Origin: Hafnia alvei
GTDB taxonomy: Bacteria; Pseudomonadota; Gammaproteobacteria; Enterobacterales; Enterobacteriaceae
Direction of reading: 5' to 3'
Length of the DNA: 64,000 nucleotides
Assembly (NCBI RefSeq): GCF_034424155.1
Contig: NZ_CP139992.1
Location: 4,480,012 to 4,544,011, forward strand
Shown here: positions 36,098-44,811 of the stretch, piece after piece
Layout: each line of letters begins with the position of its first letter
Position numbering within the stretch: position 1 is the first letter of the stretch
Translations under genes and position numbers: made by a program
The notes under the pieces: generated by a model
What the model was told of the DNA's origin: nothing
Database searches by the model: none
What the model saw: only the letters and a program-made list of their open reading frames with translations

Positions 36098-37105
36098 TTA
36101 GGCGCTCTGTGCAGCCTCATCCTGATCGACGGCAAAACAGGCAATAAGCAGATCGCCATACTGCTTAAGCTGCGGTTGTAACTGTTTGCAGGTGCCAAAC
36201 GCACGACTACAGCGAGCATTAAACGCGCAGCCCGGAGGCGGATTCAACGGGCTCGGCAACTCGCCTGTCAGTTTGATACGCTCACGGCGCATATCGGGAT
36301 TCAGGCGAGGCGTTGCCGACAGCAGCGCTTGGGTATAGGGATGGCGTGGGTTATTGAACACCGCTTCCTTCGGCCCTTTTTCTACACAACGTCCCAAATA
36401 CATCACGATGACCTCATCCGCAATATGCTCAACCACGGAGAGATCGTGAGAGATAAATACATAAGACAGCCCCATCTCCTGCTGCAAATCCATCATCAGG
36501 TTCAGAACCTGAGCACGCACCGAAACATCCAGCGCAGAAACCGGCTCATCCGCAATCACGACGTCTGGGTTCAGCATCAGCCCACGCGCGATGGCAATAC
36601 GTTGACGCTGACCACCAGAGAACATATGCGGGTAGCGATCGTAATGTTCGGTTTTCAACCCGACTTTCTCCATCATTGCCAAGGCCTTTTCGCGCCGTTC
36701 GGCACCGCTAAGCTTGGTGTTAATGGTGAGCGGCTCCTCAAGAATTGCACCGACTTTCTTGCGCGGATTCAGCGAAGCATACGGGTTCTGGAAAACGATC
36801 TGGATTTTCTGGCGACGTAGCTTTTCCGCCGTGGCGTCCGGCTTTAATAAGTCCTGCCCTTGGTAGTACAGCTCGCCGCCGGTAGGAATTTCAATCATGG
36901 TCAGCAAACGCCCCAGCGTGGATTTCCCGCAGCCTGACTCGCCCACTACCGCCAGCGTTTTGCCTCTTTCCAGCGTAAAAGAAACGCCGTCTAACGCTTT
37001 TACCAAGCGTTCAGCGCCAAACATGCCCTTCTTCACCGGATAGTGTTTTTTCAGATCAATGGCCTGAAGCAGCGGTGCCTGTTTGTTCAATATTGCCTGG
37101 CTCAT
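36098..37105 (-). CDS. dppF: Dipeptide ABC transporter ATPase DppF
   Basis: Second ATP-binding subunit of the dipeptide permease (335 residues). Walker [10 protein letters not shown] near 58-66, signature [15 protein letters not shown], Walker [15 protein letters not shown], and the oligopeptide-transporter C-terminal region with [17 protein letters not shown], whose cysteines resemble the iron-sulfur site reported for DppD-type ATPases. Overlaps dppD by 4 bases. Confidence 0.96.
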   Translation of the reverse strand: MSQAILNKQAPLLQAIDLKKHYPVKKGMFGAERLVKALDGVSFTLERGKTLAVVGESGCGKSTLGRLLTMIEIPTGGELYYQGQDLLKPDATAEKLRRQKIQIVFQNPYASLNPRKKVGAILEEPLTINTKLSGAERREKALAMMEKVGLKTEHYDRYPHMFSGGQRQRIAIARGLMLNPDVVIADEPVSALDVSVRAQVLNLMMDLQQEMGLSYVFISHDLSVVEHIADEVIVMYLGRCVEKGPKEAVFNNPRHPYTQALLSATPRLNPDMRRERIKLTGELPSPLNPPPGCAFNARCSRAFGTCKQLQPQLKQYGDLLIACFAVDQDEAAQSA

Positions 37106-38082
37106 AATGTTGGCCTCCCCGCATCATCGAGCGGCGTATGGCATTTCGCCTTACGTCCGTTGATATCCTTAAGTTCCGGTTCTACCTCACGGCACAAAGC
37201 CGTCGCATACGGGCAGCGCGGATTAAGCAAGCAGCCGTTAGGGCGATCGTATTTACCAGGGACAACGCCCGGTAGCGACGCCAAACGCGCCTTGTCGGCG
37301 GCAAACTCAGGTAACGCTCGCAGTAAAGCCTGCGTATACGGATGGCGCGGCGTGCGAAATATTTCCTGAGCCGTTCCAGCTTCAACCACCTGACCGGCAT
37401 ACATCACGATAATTTTATGCGCAGCTTCTGCTACCAGCGCTAAGTCATGCGTGATCAGCACCAGCGCCATGTTCTCTTTCTGCTGAAGATCCAGCAGCAA
37501 CTCAATAATTTGTGCCTGAATGGTGACGTCTAACGCCGTGGTCGGTTCATCGGCAATCAACAGTTTTGGCCGACAGGCAATCGCCATCGCAATCATCACA
37601 CGCTGACTCATCCCACCGGACAACTGATGCGGATACACATCCAAACGCGAGCCCGGATCGGGGATTCCAACCAGCGTTAGCAGGTCGATGGCGCGCTGAC
37701 GGCGCGTGCTTTTATTCCCGCCCTGATGCACCTTGAGCGCTTCCATAATCTGGAAGCCCACGGTGTAGCAGGGATTCAGGCTGGTCATGGGATCCTGAAA
37801 AATCATGGCGACTTCCGCCCCCACGATTTGACGCCGTTCTTTCTCTGAAATTTTCTGTAAATCGATATTGTTAAAGCTCAGTCCGTTTGCCATCACGCGA
37901 CCGGGAAAATCAATCAGCCCCATAATCGCCAGCGAACTCACTGATTTACCAGAGCCAGATTCCCCAACAATACCAATGACTTCACCCTGATTGACGCTGT
38001 AGCTGATACGATCTACGGCGCGAAACGGCGCGTCTTTTTCACCGAAGTGAACTGATAGCTCGTTAACTTCTAATAAAGCCAT
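37102..38082 (-). CDS. dppD: Dipeptide ABC transporter ATPase DppD
   Basis: First ATP-binding subunit of the dipeptide permease (326 residues): Walker [10 protein letters not shown] near 40-48, signature [15 protein letters not shown], Walker [15 protein letters not shown], and a C-terminal cluster of cysteines ([16 protein letters not shown] and KAKCHTP) that matches the [4Fe-4S] ligand pattern of DppD. Separated from dppC by a hairpin-bearing 69-base gap, and overlaps dppF. Confidence 0.96.
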   Translation of the reverse strand: MALLEVNELSVHFGEKDAPFRAVDRISYSVNQGEVIGIVGESGSGKSVSSLAIMGLIDFPGRVMANGLSFNNIDLQKISEKERRQIVGAEVAMIFQDPMTSLNPCYTVGFQIMEALKVHQGGNKSTRRQRAIDLLTLVGIPDPGSRLDVYPHQLSGGMSQRVMIAMAIACRPKLLIADEPTTALDVTIQAQIIELLLDLQQKENMALVLITHDLALVAEAAHKIIVMYAGQVVEAGTAQEIFRTPRHPYTQALLRALPEFAADKARLASLPGVVPGKYDRPNGCLLNPRCPYATALCREVEPELKDINGRKAKCHTPLDDAGRPTL

Positions 38083-38101
38083 AATATTCTGCTCCCAAAA
38101 A

Positions 38102-38148
38102 TCTACTGATGTTCTGTTGCCCAGTTCACACTGGGCGGTATCAGTAGA
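38102..38148 (-). repeat. Intercistronic stem-loop between dppC and dppD
   Basis: TCTACTGAT at 38102 pairs with ATCAGTAGA at 38140, enclosing a second stem GCCCAG-CTGGGC. It starts 3 bases after the dppC stop. It has no T run, so it more likely affects mRNA stability or relative expression of dppABC and dppDF than full termination. Confidence 0.75.
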
Positions 38149-38151
38149 CTT

Positions 38152-39057
38152 TTACTGTTTCAAACGCGGGTCTAGCGCATCGCGCAACCCATCGCCCATC
38201 AGGTTAAATGCCAATACCGTTAGCAGGATCGCAAGGCCGGGGAAGGTCACAACCCACCACGCACTTTGCGCAAACTGCAATACGTCAGACAGCATGGTTC
38301 CCCACTCCGGCGTTGGCGGCTGTGCGCCCATACCGAGGAAACCCAGCGCCGCCATGTCGAGGATGGCATTCGAAAATCCTAACGACGCCTGCACGATCAA
38401 AGGTGCTAAACAGTTAGGCAGAATATTAATAAACATTTGGCGCATGGCACCGGCCCCCGCAACGCGAGACGCGGTGACGTAGTCGCGGTTAACTTCCACC
38501 AGCACCGCCGCGCGCGTCAAACGCACGTAATGCGGCAAGGCAACAAACGTCAATGCCAGCGAAGCGTTAACGATTGAAGGGCCAAAGATAGCCACCAGCA
38601 CTAAAGCCAACAGCAGGCTTGGCAACGCCAACATAATATCGACGATGCGCATAATGACGGCGTCAACTACTCCGCCGAAGTAACCCGCCAACAGGCCAAA
38701 CACCACGCCGAGGATCAGCGACAAGACCACCACTAAACAGCCCACCAGCAACGACAGGCGCGCACCATAAATCAGCCGCGATAGCACGTCACGGCCAACA
38801 TCATCGGTACCGAGAATAAATTTCCAACTACCGCCGTCTTGCCAAACGGGAGGTTTAAGCAGCGCATCACGAAACTGCTCTGCGGGGAGATGCGGAGCCA
38901 ACACATTGGCGCCGATCGCTAGCACTAACACGATAATGATATAAACCAACCCCACTACCGCGCCTTTGTTGCGCTTGAAGTAATGCCAAAACTCCTGAAA
39001 CGGCGTCATTGGTTTGGGCGCGCTCATTGCTGGGGACGTTGTTGTAACGTTAGACAT
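38152..39057 (-). CDS. dppC: Dipeptide ABC transporter permease DppC
   Basis: Inner-membrane permease subunit (301 residues) with about six helices. An N-terminal segment (TPFQEFWHYFKRNKGAVVGLV) precedes helix 1, as in OppC/DppC, and the EAA loop reads SRVAGAGAMRQMFINILPNC. Follows dppB by 11 bases. Confidence 0.95.
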   Translation of the reverse strand: MSNVTTTSPAMSAPKPMTPFQEFWHYFKRNKGAVVGLVYIIIVLVLAIGANVLAPHLPAEQFRDALLKPPVWQDGGSWKFILGTDDVGRDVLSRLIYGARLSLLVGCLVVVLSLILGVVFGLLAGYFGGVVDAVIMRIVDIMLALPSLLLALVLVAIFGPSIVNASLALTFVALPHYVRLTRAAVLVEVNRDYVTASRVAGAGAMRQMFINILPNCLAPLIVQASLGFSNAILDMAALGFLGMGAQPPTPEWGTMLSDVLQFAQSAWWVVTFPGLAILLTVLAFNLMGDGLRDALDPRLKQ

Positions 39058-39068
39058 CGTTGCGCCTC

Positions 39069-40088
39069 CTATTTCTTATGCCGAATGCGTGGATTGACGA
39101 CGCCATACAGCACATCGACCAGCAGGTTGACCAAGATGATCATAATGGCCACCAACAGCACTCCGCCTTGCACCACAGGATAATCACGACGCTGCAATGC
39201 ATCGATTAACCAACGGCCTAAGCCCGGCCAAGAGAAGATGGTTTCTGTCAGAATGGCTCCCGCCAGTAACGTCCCCACCTGTAGACCAATCACCGTCACC
39301 ACCGGCAGCAACGCATTACGCAGCGCATGCACAATAATCACTCGCATACGCCCTAATCCTTTGGCGCGCGCGGTGCGGATATAGTCTTCACTTAGCACTT
39401 CCAGCATGGAGGAACGCGTCATACGCACAATCACCGCCAGCGGGATAGTACCCAGCACAATGGCAGGCAGAATCATATGCATGACCGCGTCTTTGAAATC
39501 GCCTGGCTCACCCCAAATAAGGGTATCAATCAGCATAAAGCCTGTGAGCGGTAAGCTTTCATCAAGGAATACGCTGTCATCGATGCGCCCCGATACGGGC
39601 GTTAGATTGAGCTGCACCGACACCAGCATGATGAGCATGATCCCCCACCAAAAAATAGGCATGGAATAGCCCGTCAGCGAGATGCCGACAGCGGTATGGT
39701 CGAAAACGGAGCCGCGCTTAACCGCGGCTAATACGCCAACCGGTATACCCACGAGAATGGCAAACAGCATCGCGCAGATACCCAGTTCTAGCGTGGCTTT
39801 AAAACGGGGCACAAACTCATCCCAAACCGGCGTGCGGCTTTTGAGCGAGGTGCCTAAATCACCGTGCAATACGTCTTTGACGTAGTGAAAATATTGTTGA
39901 TACAGCGGTTTATCCAAGCCCATTTCCGTCATCATCTGAGCATGACGTTCGGCTGAGATCCCGCGCTCCCCTGCCATGATCGTGACCGGATCGCCGGGGA
40001 TCATGTGAACAAAAGCAAACGTTAACAACGTAATGCCAATAAACGTTGGGATAACTAACCCCAAACGCCGGAGTATGAACTGCAACAT
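39069..40088 (-). CDS. dppB: Dipeptide ABC transporter permease DppB
   Basis: Inner-membrane permease subunit (339 residues, the same as E. coli). MLQFILRRLGLVIPTFIGIT begins helix 1; the EAA loop is RTARAKGLGRMRVIIVHALRN. Separated from dppA by a gap of 164 bases with a mosaic hairpin element. Confidence 0.96.
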   Translation of the reverse strand: MLQFILRRLGLVIPTFIGITLLTFAFVHMIPGDPVTIMAGERGISAERHAQMMTEMGLDKPLYQQYFHYVKDVLHGDLGTSLKSRTPVWDEFVPRFKATLELGICAMLFAILVGIPVGVLAAVKRGSVFDHTAVGISLTGYSMPIFWWGIMLIMLVSVQLNLTPVSGRIDDSVFLDESLPLTGFMLIDTLIWGEPGDFKDAVMHMILPAIVLGTIPLAVIVRMTRSSMLEVLSEDYIRTARAKGLGRMRVIIVHALRNALLPVVTVIGLQVGTLLAGAILTETIFSWPGLGRWLIDALQRRDYPVVQGGVLLVAIMIILVNLLVDVLYGVVNPRIRHKK

Positions 40089-40150
40089 ATCCCGTACTCT
40101 CTATTTTTATGATGAAGCATTGCTCACAGTACAGCTACGACTAACAGAGA

Positions 40151-40246
40151 CCCCACCCCAGCCCTCCCCTTCACAGAGGAGGGAGCAGATCGATAAAAAT
40201 CACAATCGGCTCCTCCCCCTGACGAGGGGGAGGCTGGGAGGGTTAG
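40151..40246. repeat. Mosaic palindromic element between dppA and dppB
   Basis: Two GC-rich hairpins joined by an AT-rich spacer: CCCTCCCC with GGAGGG on the left, and CTCCTCCCCC with GAGGGGGAG on the right. The outer arms CCCAGCCCTCCC and GGGAGGCTGGGAGGG are also complementary. It resembles the interspersed palindromes common in intergenic DNA of enterobacteria. Its place after the binding-protein gene fits a role in mRNA stability, giving more DppA than permease. Confidence 0.75.
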
Positions 40247-40252
40247 CGGTAA

Positions 40253-41881
40253 TTAGTCGAGAGACACCTGATCGAAGTGATGTTTACCCAATGGATCAAC
40301 CACATAGCCTTTCACTTCTTTACGCACTGGCTCGTATACGGTGGAGTGGGCAATGATCAGCGCAGGCGCTTGGTCATGCATCACTACCTGAGCCTGCTTG
40401 TAAAGCTCGGTACGTTTTTCATGGTCGGATTCAGCGCGTGCAGGCTGGATCAGATCTTCAAACGGCTTGTAGCACCATCTTGAGTAGTTAGAACCGTCTT
40501 TCGCCGACTGGCAGCTAAACAGCGTTGCGAAGAAGTTGTCTGGATCCCCATTGTCCCCAGTCCAGCCCATCATCACGGTCTGGTGTTCGCCGTCTTTCGC
40601 ACGTTTCAGGTACTCGCCCCACTCATAGGTCACGATCTTGGCTTTCACACCCACTTTCGCCCAGTCAGCCTGAATCATCTCAGCCATACGGCGAGCGTTC
40701 GGGTTGTATGGACGCTGCACCGGCATTGCCCAAAGGTCGATAGCAAAACCGTCTGCCAGACCCGCTTCTTTCAGCAGTTCTTTAGCTTTAGCAGGGTCGT
40801 AAGCGTAATCGGTGATCTTGTCGTTGTAGCTCCACATGGTTGGTGGGATCAGGTTTTTCGCAGGCTGGCCCGCTTTCTGATATACCGCGTCGATAATCGC
40901 TTCTTTGTTCACCGCCATGGTCAGTGCCTGACGCACTTTCACGTTATCCAGCGGTTTTTTCTCGACGTTAAACGACAGATAGCCGACGTTCAGCCCCGGT
41001 TGCTCCATCAAAGTAATGGATTTGTCTTGTTTCATACGGTCAATGTCAGCCGGATTTGGATACGGCATCACCTGACACTCATTCTTTTGCAGTTTGGCAT
41101 AACGCACGGATGCATCCGGCGTAATGGAGAAGACTAAGCGATCGATTTTTGGCTTAGGTCCCCAGTAATCTTTGAACGGTTTGTAGAGGATTTTGGAGTC
41201 TTTCTGGTATTGCACCAGCTGGAATGGCCCAGTGCCCAGTGGCTCAAGGTCAATCTTCTCAGGCGTACCGGCTTTCATCATCGCATCGGCGTATTCCGCA
41301 GACAGAATAGAAGCGAAGTCCATCGCTAGGTCAGCCAAGAATGGCGATTCAGGGCGCGTCAGCTCAAAGCGAACGGTGTTATCGTCCACTTTTTCCACTT
41401 TGCTAATTAGCTCGCCCAACCCCATCCCTTGGAAATACTCATAGGTACCGCCAGAGACTTTGTAGTACGGGTTTTTATCATCTTTCTGACGCATGAAGGA
41501 GAACACGATGTCGTCGGCGTTCAGATCGCGCGTTGGTGTAAACAGCTTGCTGCCCTGCCACTTCACGCCTTTGCGCAGGTGGAAAGTATAGGTTTTGCCA
41601 TCTGGGCTAATATCCCATTTTTCAGCTAAGCCGGGCTCAATCTCGGTAGTACCGGTTTTGAACTCAACCAAACGGTTGTAGATCGGCACCGAGCTGGCGT
41701 CGTAGGTGGTGCCAGACGTGAACAGCTGCGGGTTAAAGCCCTCAGGTGAACCTTCTGAACAATAAACCAGAGTTTTTGCCTGCGCACCGGCGGCCAGCGC
41801 CAGAGCAACCAGACCAATCCCCAACTTCAGCGCACCAATTTTCTTTCCACGGCGGGTGGAGGTGTTCTTATGAGAAGACAT
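40253..41881 (-). CDS. dppA: Periplasmic dipeptide-binding protein DppA
   Basis: Substrate-binding protein of the dipeptide permease, also a chemotaxis ligand carrier and haem-binding in E. coli. The 542 residues start at the ATG 41881 with a signal peptide ending LAAGAQA before KTLVYCSEGSPEGFNPQLF; the frame extends upstream to 42070 without support. Typical stretches are SVPIYNRLVEFKTGTTEIEP, PLGTGPFQLVQYQKDS, MGWTGDNGDPDNFFATLFSC and YVVDPLGKHHFDQVSLD at the end. First gene of dppABCDF. Confidence 0.97.
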   Translation of the reverse strand: MSSHKNTSTRRGKKIGALKLGIGLVALALAAGAQAKTLVYCSEGSPEGFNPQLFTSGTTYDASSVPIYNRLVEFKTGTTEIEPGLAEKWDISPDGKTYTFHLRKGVKWQGSKLFTPTRDLNADDIVFSFMRQKDDKNPYYKVSGGTYEYFQGMGLGELISKVEKVDDNTVRFELTRPESPFLADLAMDFASILSAEYADAMMKAGTPEKIDLEPLGTGPFQLVQYQKDSKILYKPFKDYWGPKPKIDRLVFSITPDASVRYAKLQKNECQVMPYPNPADIDRMKQDKSITLMEQPGLNVGYLSFNVEKKPLDNVKVRQALTMAVNKEAIIDAVYQKAGQPAKNLIPPTMWSYNDKITDYAYDPAKAKELLKEAGLADGFAIDLWAMPVQRPYNPNARRMAEMIQADWAKVGVKAKIVTYEWGEYLKRAKDGEHQTVMMGWTGDNGDPDNFFATLFSCQSAKDGSNYSRWCYKPFEDLIQPARAESDHEKRTELYKQAQVVMHDQAPALIIAHSTVYEPVRKEVKGYVVDPLGKHHFDQVSLD

Positions 41882-42448
41882 AACGCTTGGCTCCGTAGTG
41901 TGATGTGTGTGTTCTGCCAGATCTATTTTTTTATAGGCGATCCGTGCAGTTTTGGCTGACAGCCAAGGATAGGTGCAACCCGCATGCCAAAGAGAACGAT
42001 TCTTCGGGGCCACATTGGGTAGCACTCGGAAAGGGATCCCAGTGTTAATCACCCACCTTATGCATACCAATTTCGCAAGTGTTTAAGGTGACGTCAATAT
42101 AACCAAACGTGATTTACAAGGACTGTGATATACAGCATACAAACATTAAAGAAACGTATTGATAACATTTACAGGATTAAAATTTATGCTACCGCGCAAA
42201 TATCAGCTCATTTCACCATGTAACAAATCTTTAATAGAGAATACAGCTGCCAAACTTGCTGAAAAAATTCTCGCTAAATGATGAATATCTGAACAATTGA
42301 GTTTGTAATCTGCGTTATCAGCAGGAGGAAATGCTGTGATCCGAGGTCCGATGCCCTGTTTCAGGGAGCCATTTTGGCCACTTCGCATCAAGTCAGAGCA
42401 GTTAGGATCGCGCTATGATGATGCAAACCGAGACTCAGGAGAGATAGC
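41882..42448. promoter_or_regulatory. dppA leader and divergent region towards yeaK
   Basis: A 567-base gap holding the dppA promoter and leader on the minus strand and the yeaK promoter on the plus strand. Just before the dppA ribosome site the leader reads CACACACATCACACTACGGA (41890-41912 region, minus strand). Such CA-rich stretches are the target of the GcvB small RNA, which represses dppA in E. coli and Salmonella. A minus-strand frame at 42203-42391 is not convincing. E. coli has proK (tRNA-Pro) after dppA; I see no tRNA here. Confidence 0.5.
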
Positions 42449-42937
42449 ATGTCGATAGCAACATTTGCGCGTTTAACGGCTCTGCTTGATGAGCATCAGG
42501 CTCGTTATCGCGTTGTGGAACATCCTATGGCGGGGAAATCTGAAGAGGTAGCCAAAATTCGTGGTACACAGCTTGGGCAAGGAGCCAAAGCGTTGGTCTG
42601 TCATGTGAAAGGAAACGGTATTAAGCAGCATGTTTTAGCCATACTGCCCGCCGACCAACAGGCCGATCTCAGCGCGTTAGCACACGGCATCGGCGGTACG
42701 CGAGCGTCATTAGCCAGCCCGGTGGAAGTTGATGCATTAACCGACTGCGTATTCGGCGCGATCCCGCCTTTTAGCTTCCATCCAGACTTACTATTGGTAG
42801 CTGATCCGCTGTTATTCCAGCGCTTTGATGAATTGGCATTTAACGCCGGTACGCTTGAGCGTTCTCTAATCCTCAACACTCAAGACTATCAGCGCATCGC
42901 TCAACCTAAATTGGTCACGTTTATTCGCACCGAATAA
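42449..42937 (+). CDS. yeaK: YeaK-type aminoacyl-tRNA deacylase (YbaK/ProX fold)
   Basis: A 162-residue trans-editing enzyme that hydrolyses mischarged tRNA (Ser/Thr class for YeaK). Shared stretches with E. coli YeaK are IRGTQLGQGAKALVCHVKGN, HVLAILPADQQADLS, GGTRASLASPVEVD and FGAIPPFSFHPDLLLVADPL. The conserved lysine of GAKALV is the substrate-binding residue in this fold. AGGAGAG before the ATG supports the start. It stands alone between dppA and a chemoreceptor gene, unlike E. coli. Confidence 0.92.
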   Translation: MSIATFARLTALLDEHQARYRVVEHPMAGKSEEVAKIRGTQLGQGAKALVCHVKGNGIKQHVLAILPADQQADLSALAHGIGGTRASLASPVEVDALTDCVFGAIPPFSFHPDLLLVADPLLFQRFDELAFNAGTLERSLILNTQDYQRIAQPKLVTFIRTE

Positions 42938-42945
42938 GTCTCGCG

Positions 42946-42987
42946 AAAAACCTCCCCTTGACGCTTTAAAAAACAAGGGGAGGTTTA
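42946..42987. terminator. Bidirectional terminator between yeaK and chemoreceptor
   Basis: AAACCTCCCCTTG pairs perfectly with CAAGGGGAGGTTT around a 13-base loop, flanked by A and T, in the gap between converging genes. Confidence 0.9.
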
Positions 42988-42993
42988 TGCCGA

Positions 42994-44559
42994 TTATCCG
43001 TTCATCGTGAGCTTAAACACGCTCATGCTTTGCATCAGGTTTCCGCTTTGCTCCTCTAAAGAACCGGTCGCAGCGGCAGACTCTTCCACCAGCGCCGCAT
43101 TTTGTTGCGCCACCTGATCCATCTGTGAAATCGCCTGATTCACCTGTTCAATACCGCGGCTTTGCTCGTGAGAAGCCTCAGAGATCTCACTCATCAGCGC
43201 CGTTACCTGACGAATCTCCTTGGCGATATCAGCCATAGTATCGCCCGCGTTGGTCACCATTGATGAGCCCTCTTTCACCCGACGAGCTGAATCTTCAATC
43301 AACGTTTTAATCTCTTTGGCCGATTGAGCACTCCGCTGCGCCAAGTTGCGCACTTCACCAGCAACCACCGCAAAACCACGCCCTTGTTCACCCGCACGAG
43401 CGGCTTCAACGGCGGCGTTTAAAGCAAGGATATTGGTCTGGAAAGCAATACCGTCAATCACGCTGATAATGTCGGCAATTTTCTGTGAACTGGTCGAAAT
43501 TCCCTGCATACGGGCAATGGCTTCACTGACGATTTCCGCCCCTTTATCAGCGGTATGAGAAACATTCCCTGCCAGCTGATTCGCCTGCTCGGCGTTGTCC
43601 GCATTTTGTTTCACCGTGGCGGTCAACTGCTCCATACTGGCGGCGGTCTCCTCCAGCGAGGCAGCCAATTCTTCCGTATGCTGCGATAAGTTTCTGTTAC
43701 CTACGGTCAGCTCTTTCGCCCCCACATCAACCTGCATACTGGCATCACGTACCTGACTCACCGTATCTGCCAGCGATGTTTGCATGGTGAGCACGCGCCG
43801 CCCCAGCTTGGCAATTTCTGATTTGCCTTCACTCTCAAGATCCTGAGACAAGTCGCCACTGGCAATCAAAGAAACATGCCCGTCTAAACTTTCCAATGGA
43901 TTCAGGATGATTTTACGCAGCGCAACCCAGCACAGTGCACCAATCAGCAACGAAAATGCGAAAGACACACTGATAATAATCAGGTCACGTTGGTAATCAT
44001 GTTGCGCATCCGATAATGCCTTTTGACCGACTTCATCGGCGAAGCCACGGAAATCACGCAGGTCCTGATCAAAATTGGCAGATAAATTGCGCAACTGATC
44101 TTCTAATAATGCGTAATAAGCCGCGCTATCGTTGGTTTTCAGCGCCTGTAGCATAGGACGCAGCGCTTGATTGACGTAAATTTGGTAGGTATTTTCCAGT
44201 TCGGCGCTCAGTTGCGCACCGCGCGGCGTCAGTTTTTTCAGATCGGTAAATTTCTGCATGGATGCATCAGCTTCACCGATCAATTTCTCCGCTCGCTGAC
44301 GGCTATCATCTGCCGCTGCTAGTTTACCCATCTCCATTTGGCGAACAGATAATGCCCCCGCCGTACGAGCCCGTAGCGTGGCATTAAAGCTAGCGGCCAG
44401 TGGGCTCAGCTCTTCAGCCTGCACCTGATTAACAACGGCCAGTCTTTGATTAATTTGGCGAACAGATTGAATACCGATAATGCTGATCATCAGCAGCAAT
44501 AACGTATAAACAAGCATGATGAGTGCCAGCCCACCACGGACTGTCAGGTGTTTACTCAT
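42994..44559 (-). CDS. Methyl-accepting chemotaxis protein
   Basis: A chemoreceptor of 521 residues from the ATG at 44559, where an AGGGA site lies 10 bases upstream; the frame back to 44796 crosses the eptB terminator and is unlikely. Order: helix 1 (about 9-31), a periplasmic four-helix-bundle type ligand domain (about 32-190), helix 2 (about 191-212), HAMP ([20 protein letters not shown] onward) and a long signalling coiled coil with the CheA-contact tip [20 protein letters not shown] and [14 protein letters not shown]. It lacks the C-terminal NWETF-type tether of Tsr and Tar. The ligand is unknown. Its place beside dppA is noted separately. Confidence 0.93.
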   Translation of the reverse strand: MSKHLTVRGGLALIMLVYTLLLLMISIIGIQSVRQINQRLAVVNQVQAEELSPLAASFNATLRARTAGALSVRQMEMGKLAAADDSRQRAEKLIGEADASMQKFTDLKKLTPRGAQLSAELENTYQIYVNQALRPMLQALKTNDSAAYYALLEDQLRNLSANFDQDLRDFRGFADEVGQKALSDAQHDYQRDLIIISVSFAFSLLIGALCWVALRKIILNPLESLDGHVSLIASGDLSQDLESEGKSEIAKLGRRVLTMQTSLADTVSQVRDASMQVDVGAKELTVGNRNLSQHTEELAASLEETAASMEQLTATVKQNADNAEQANQLAGNVSHTADKGAEIVSEAIARMQGISTSSQKIADIISVIDGIAFQTNILALNAAVEAARAGEQGRGFAVVAGEVRNLAQRSAQSAKEIKTLIEDSARRVKEGSSMVTNAGDTMADIAKEIRQVTALMSEISEASHEQSRGIEQVNQAISQMDQVAQQNAALVEESAAATGSLEEQSGNLMQSMSVFKLTMNG

Positions 44560-44758
44560 AATAGTCGTATCCCTAGGAATGAAAGAGCCTGCAAAAGAAG
44601 ACATCAGATGTGGTATCTCTCTCAGCCAGTACAAAATGCCTCTCTCTATGGAGAGTGAATTATGAACAGAGGGAACTGACTGAAGATTGATCAGTTTATC
44701 GGCATGCCTGAAGGGAACTTGAGAGAAACTTAATACGAAGAAAGGCGCTTCTAGGAAT

Positions 44759-44790
44759 AAAAAAGCCGAGAGGAAGAGTTCCTCTCGGCT
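44759..44790 (-). terminator. Terminator of eptB
   Basis: GCCGAGAGGAA and TTCCTCTCGGC pair around a 3-base loop; on the minus strand the stem is followed by six T, about 22 bases after the eptB stop. Confidence 0.93.
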
Positions 44791-44811
44791 CATCAAGACT
44801 AACTTATTGAA

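Noticed and set aside
42203..42391. 62-residue minus-strand frame upstream of dppA
   Set aside because: Not similar to any family I know, and located in the divergent promoter area.
41882..42448. Search for tRNA-Pro (proK), which follows dppA in E. coli
   Set aside because: No cloverleaf or GGTTCGAATCC-type T arm is visible in this gap.
44560..44796. 79-residue N-terminal extension of the chemoreceptor
   Set aside because: It would begin inside the eptB terminator and has no resemblance to receptor N-termini; the ATG at 44559 precedes a normal first helix.
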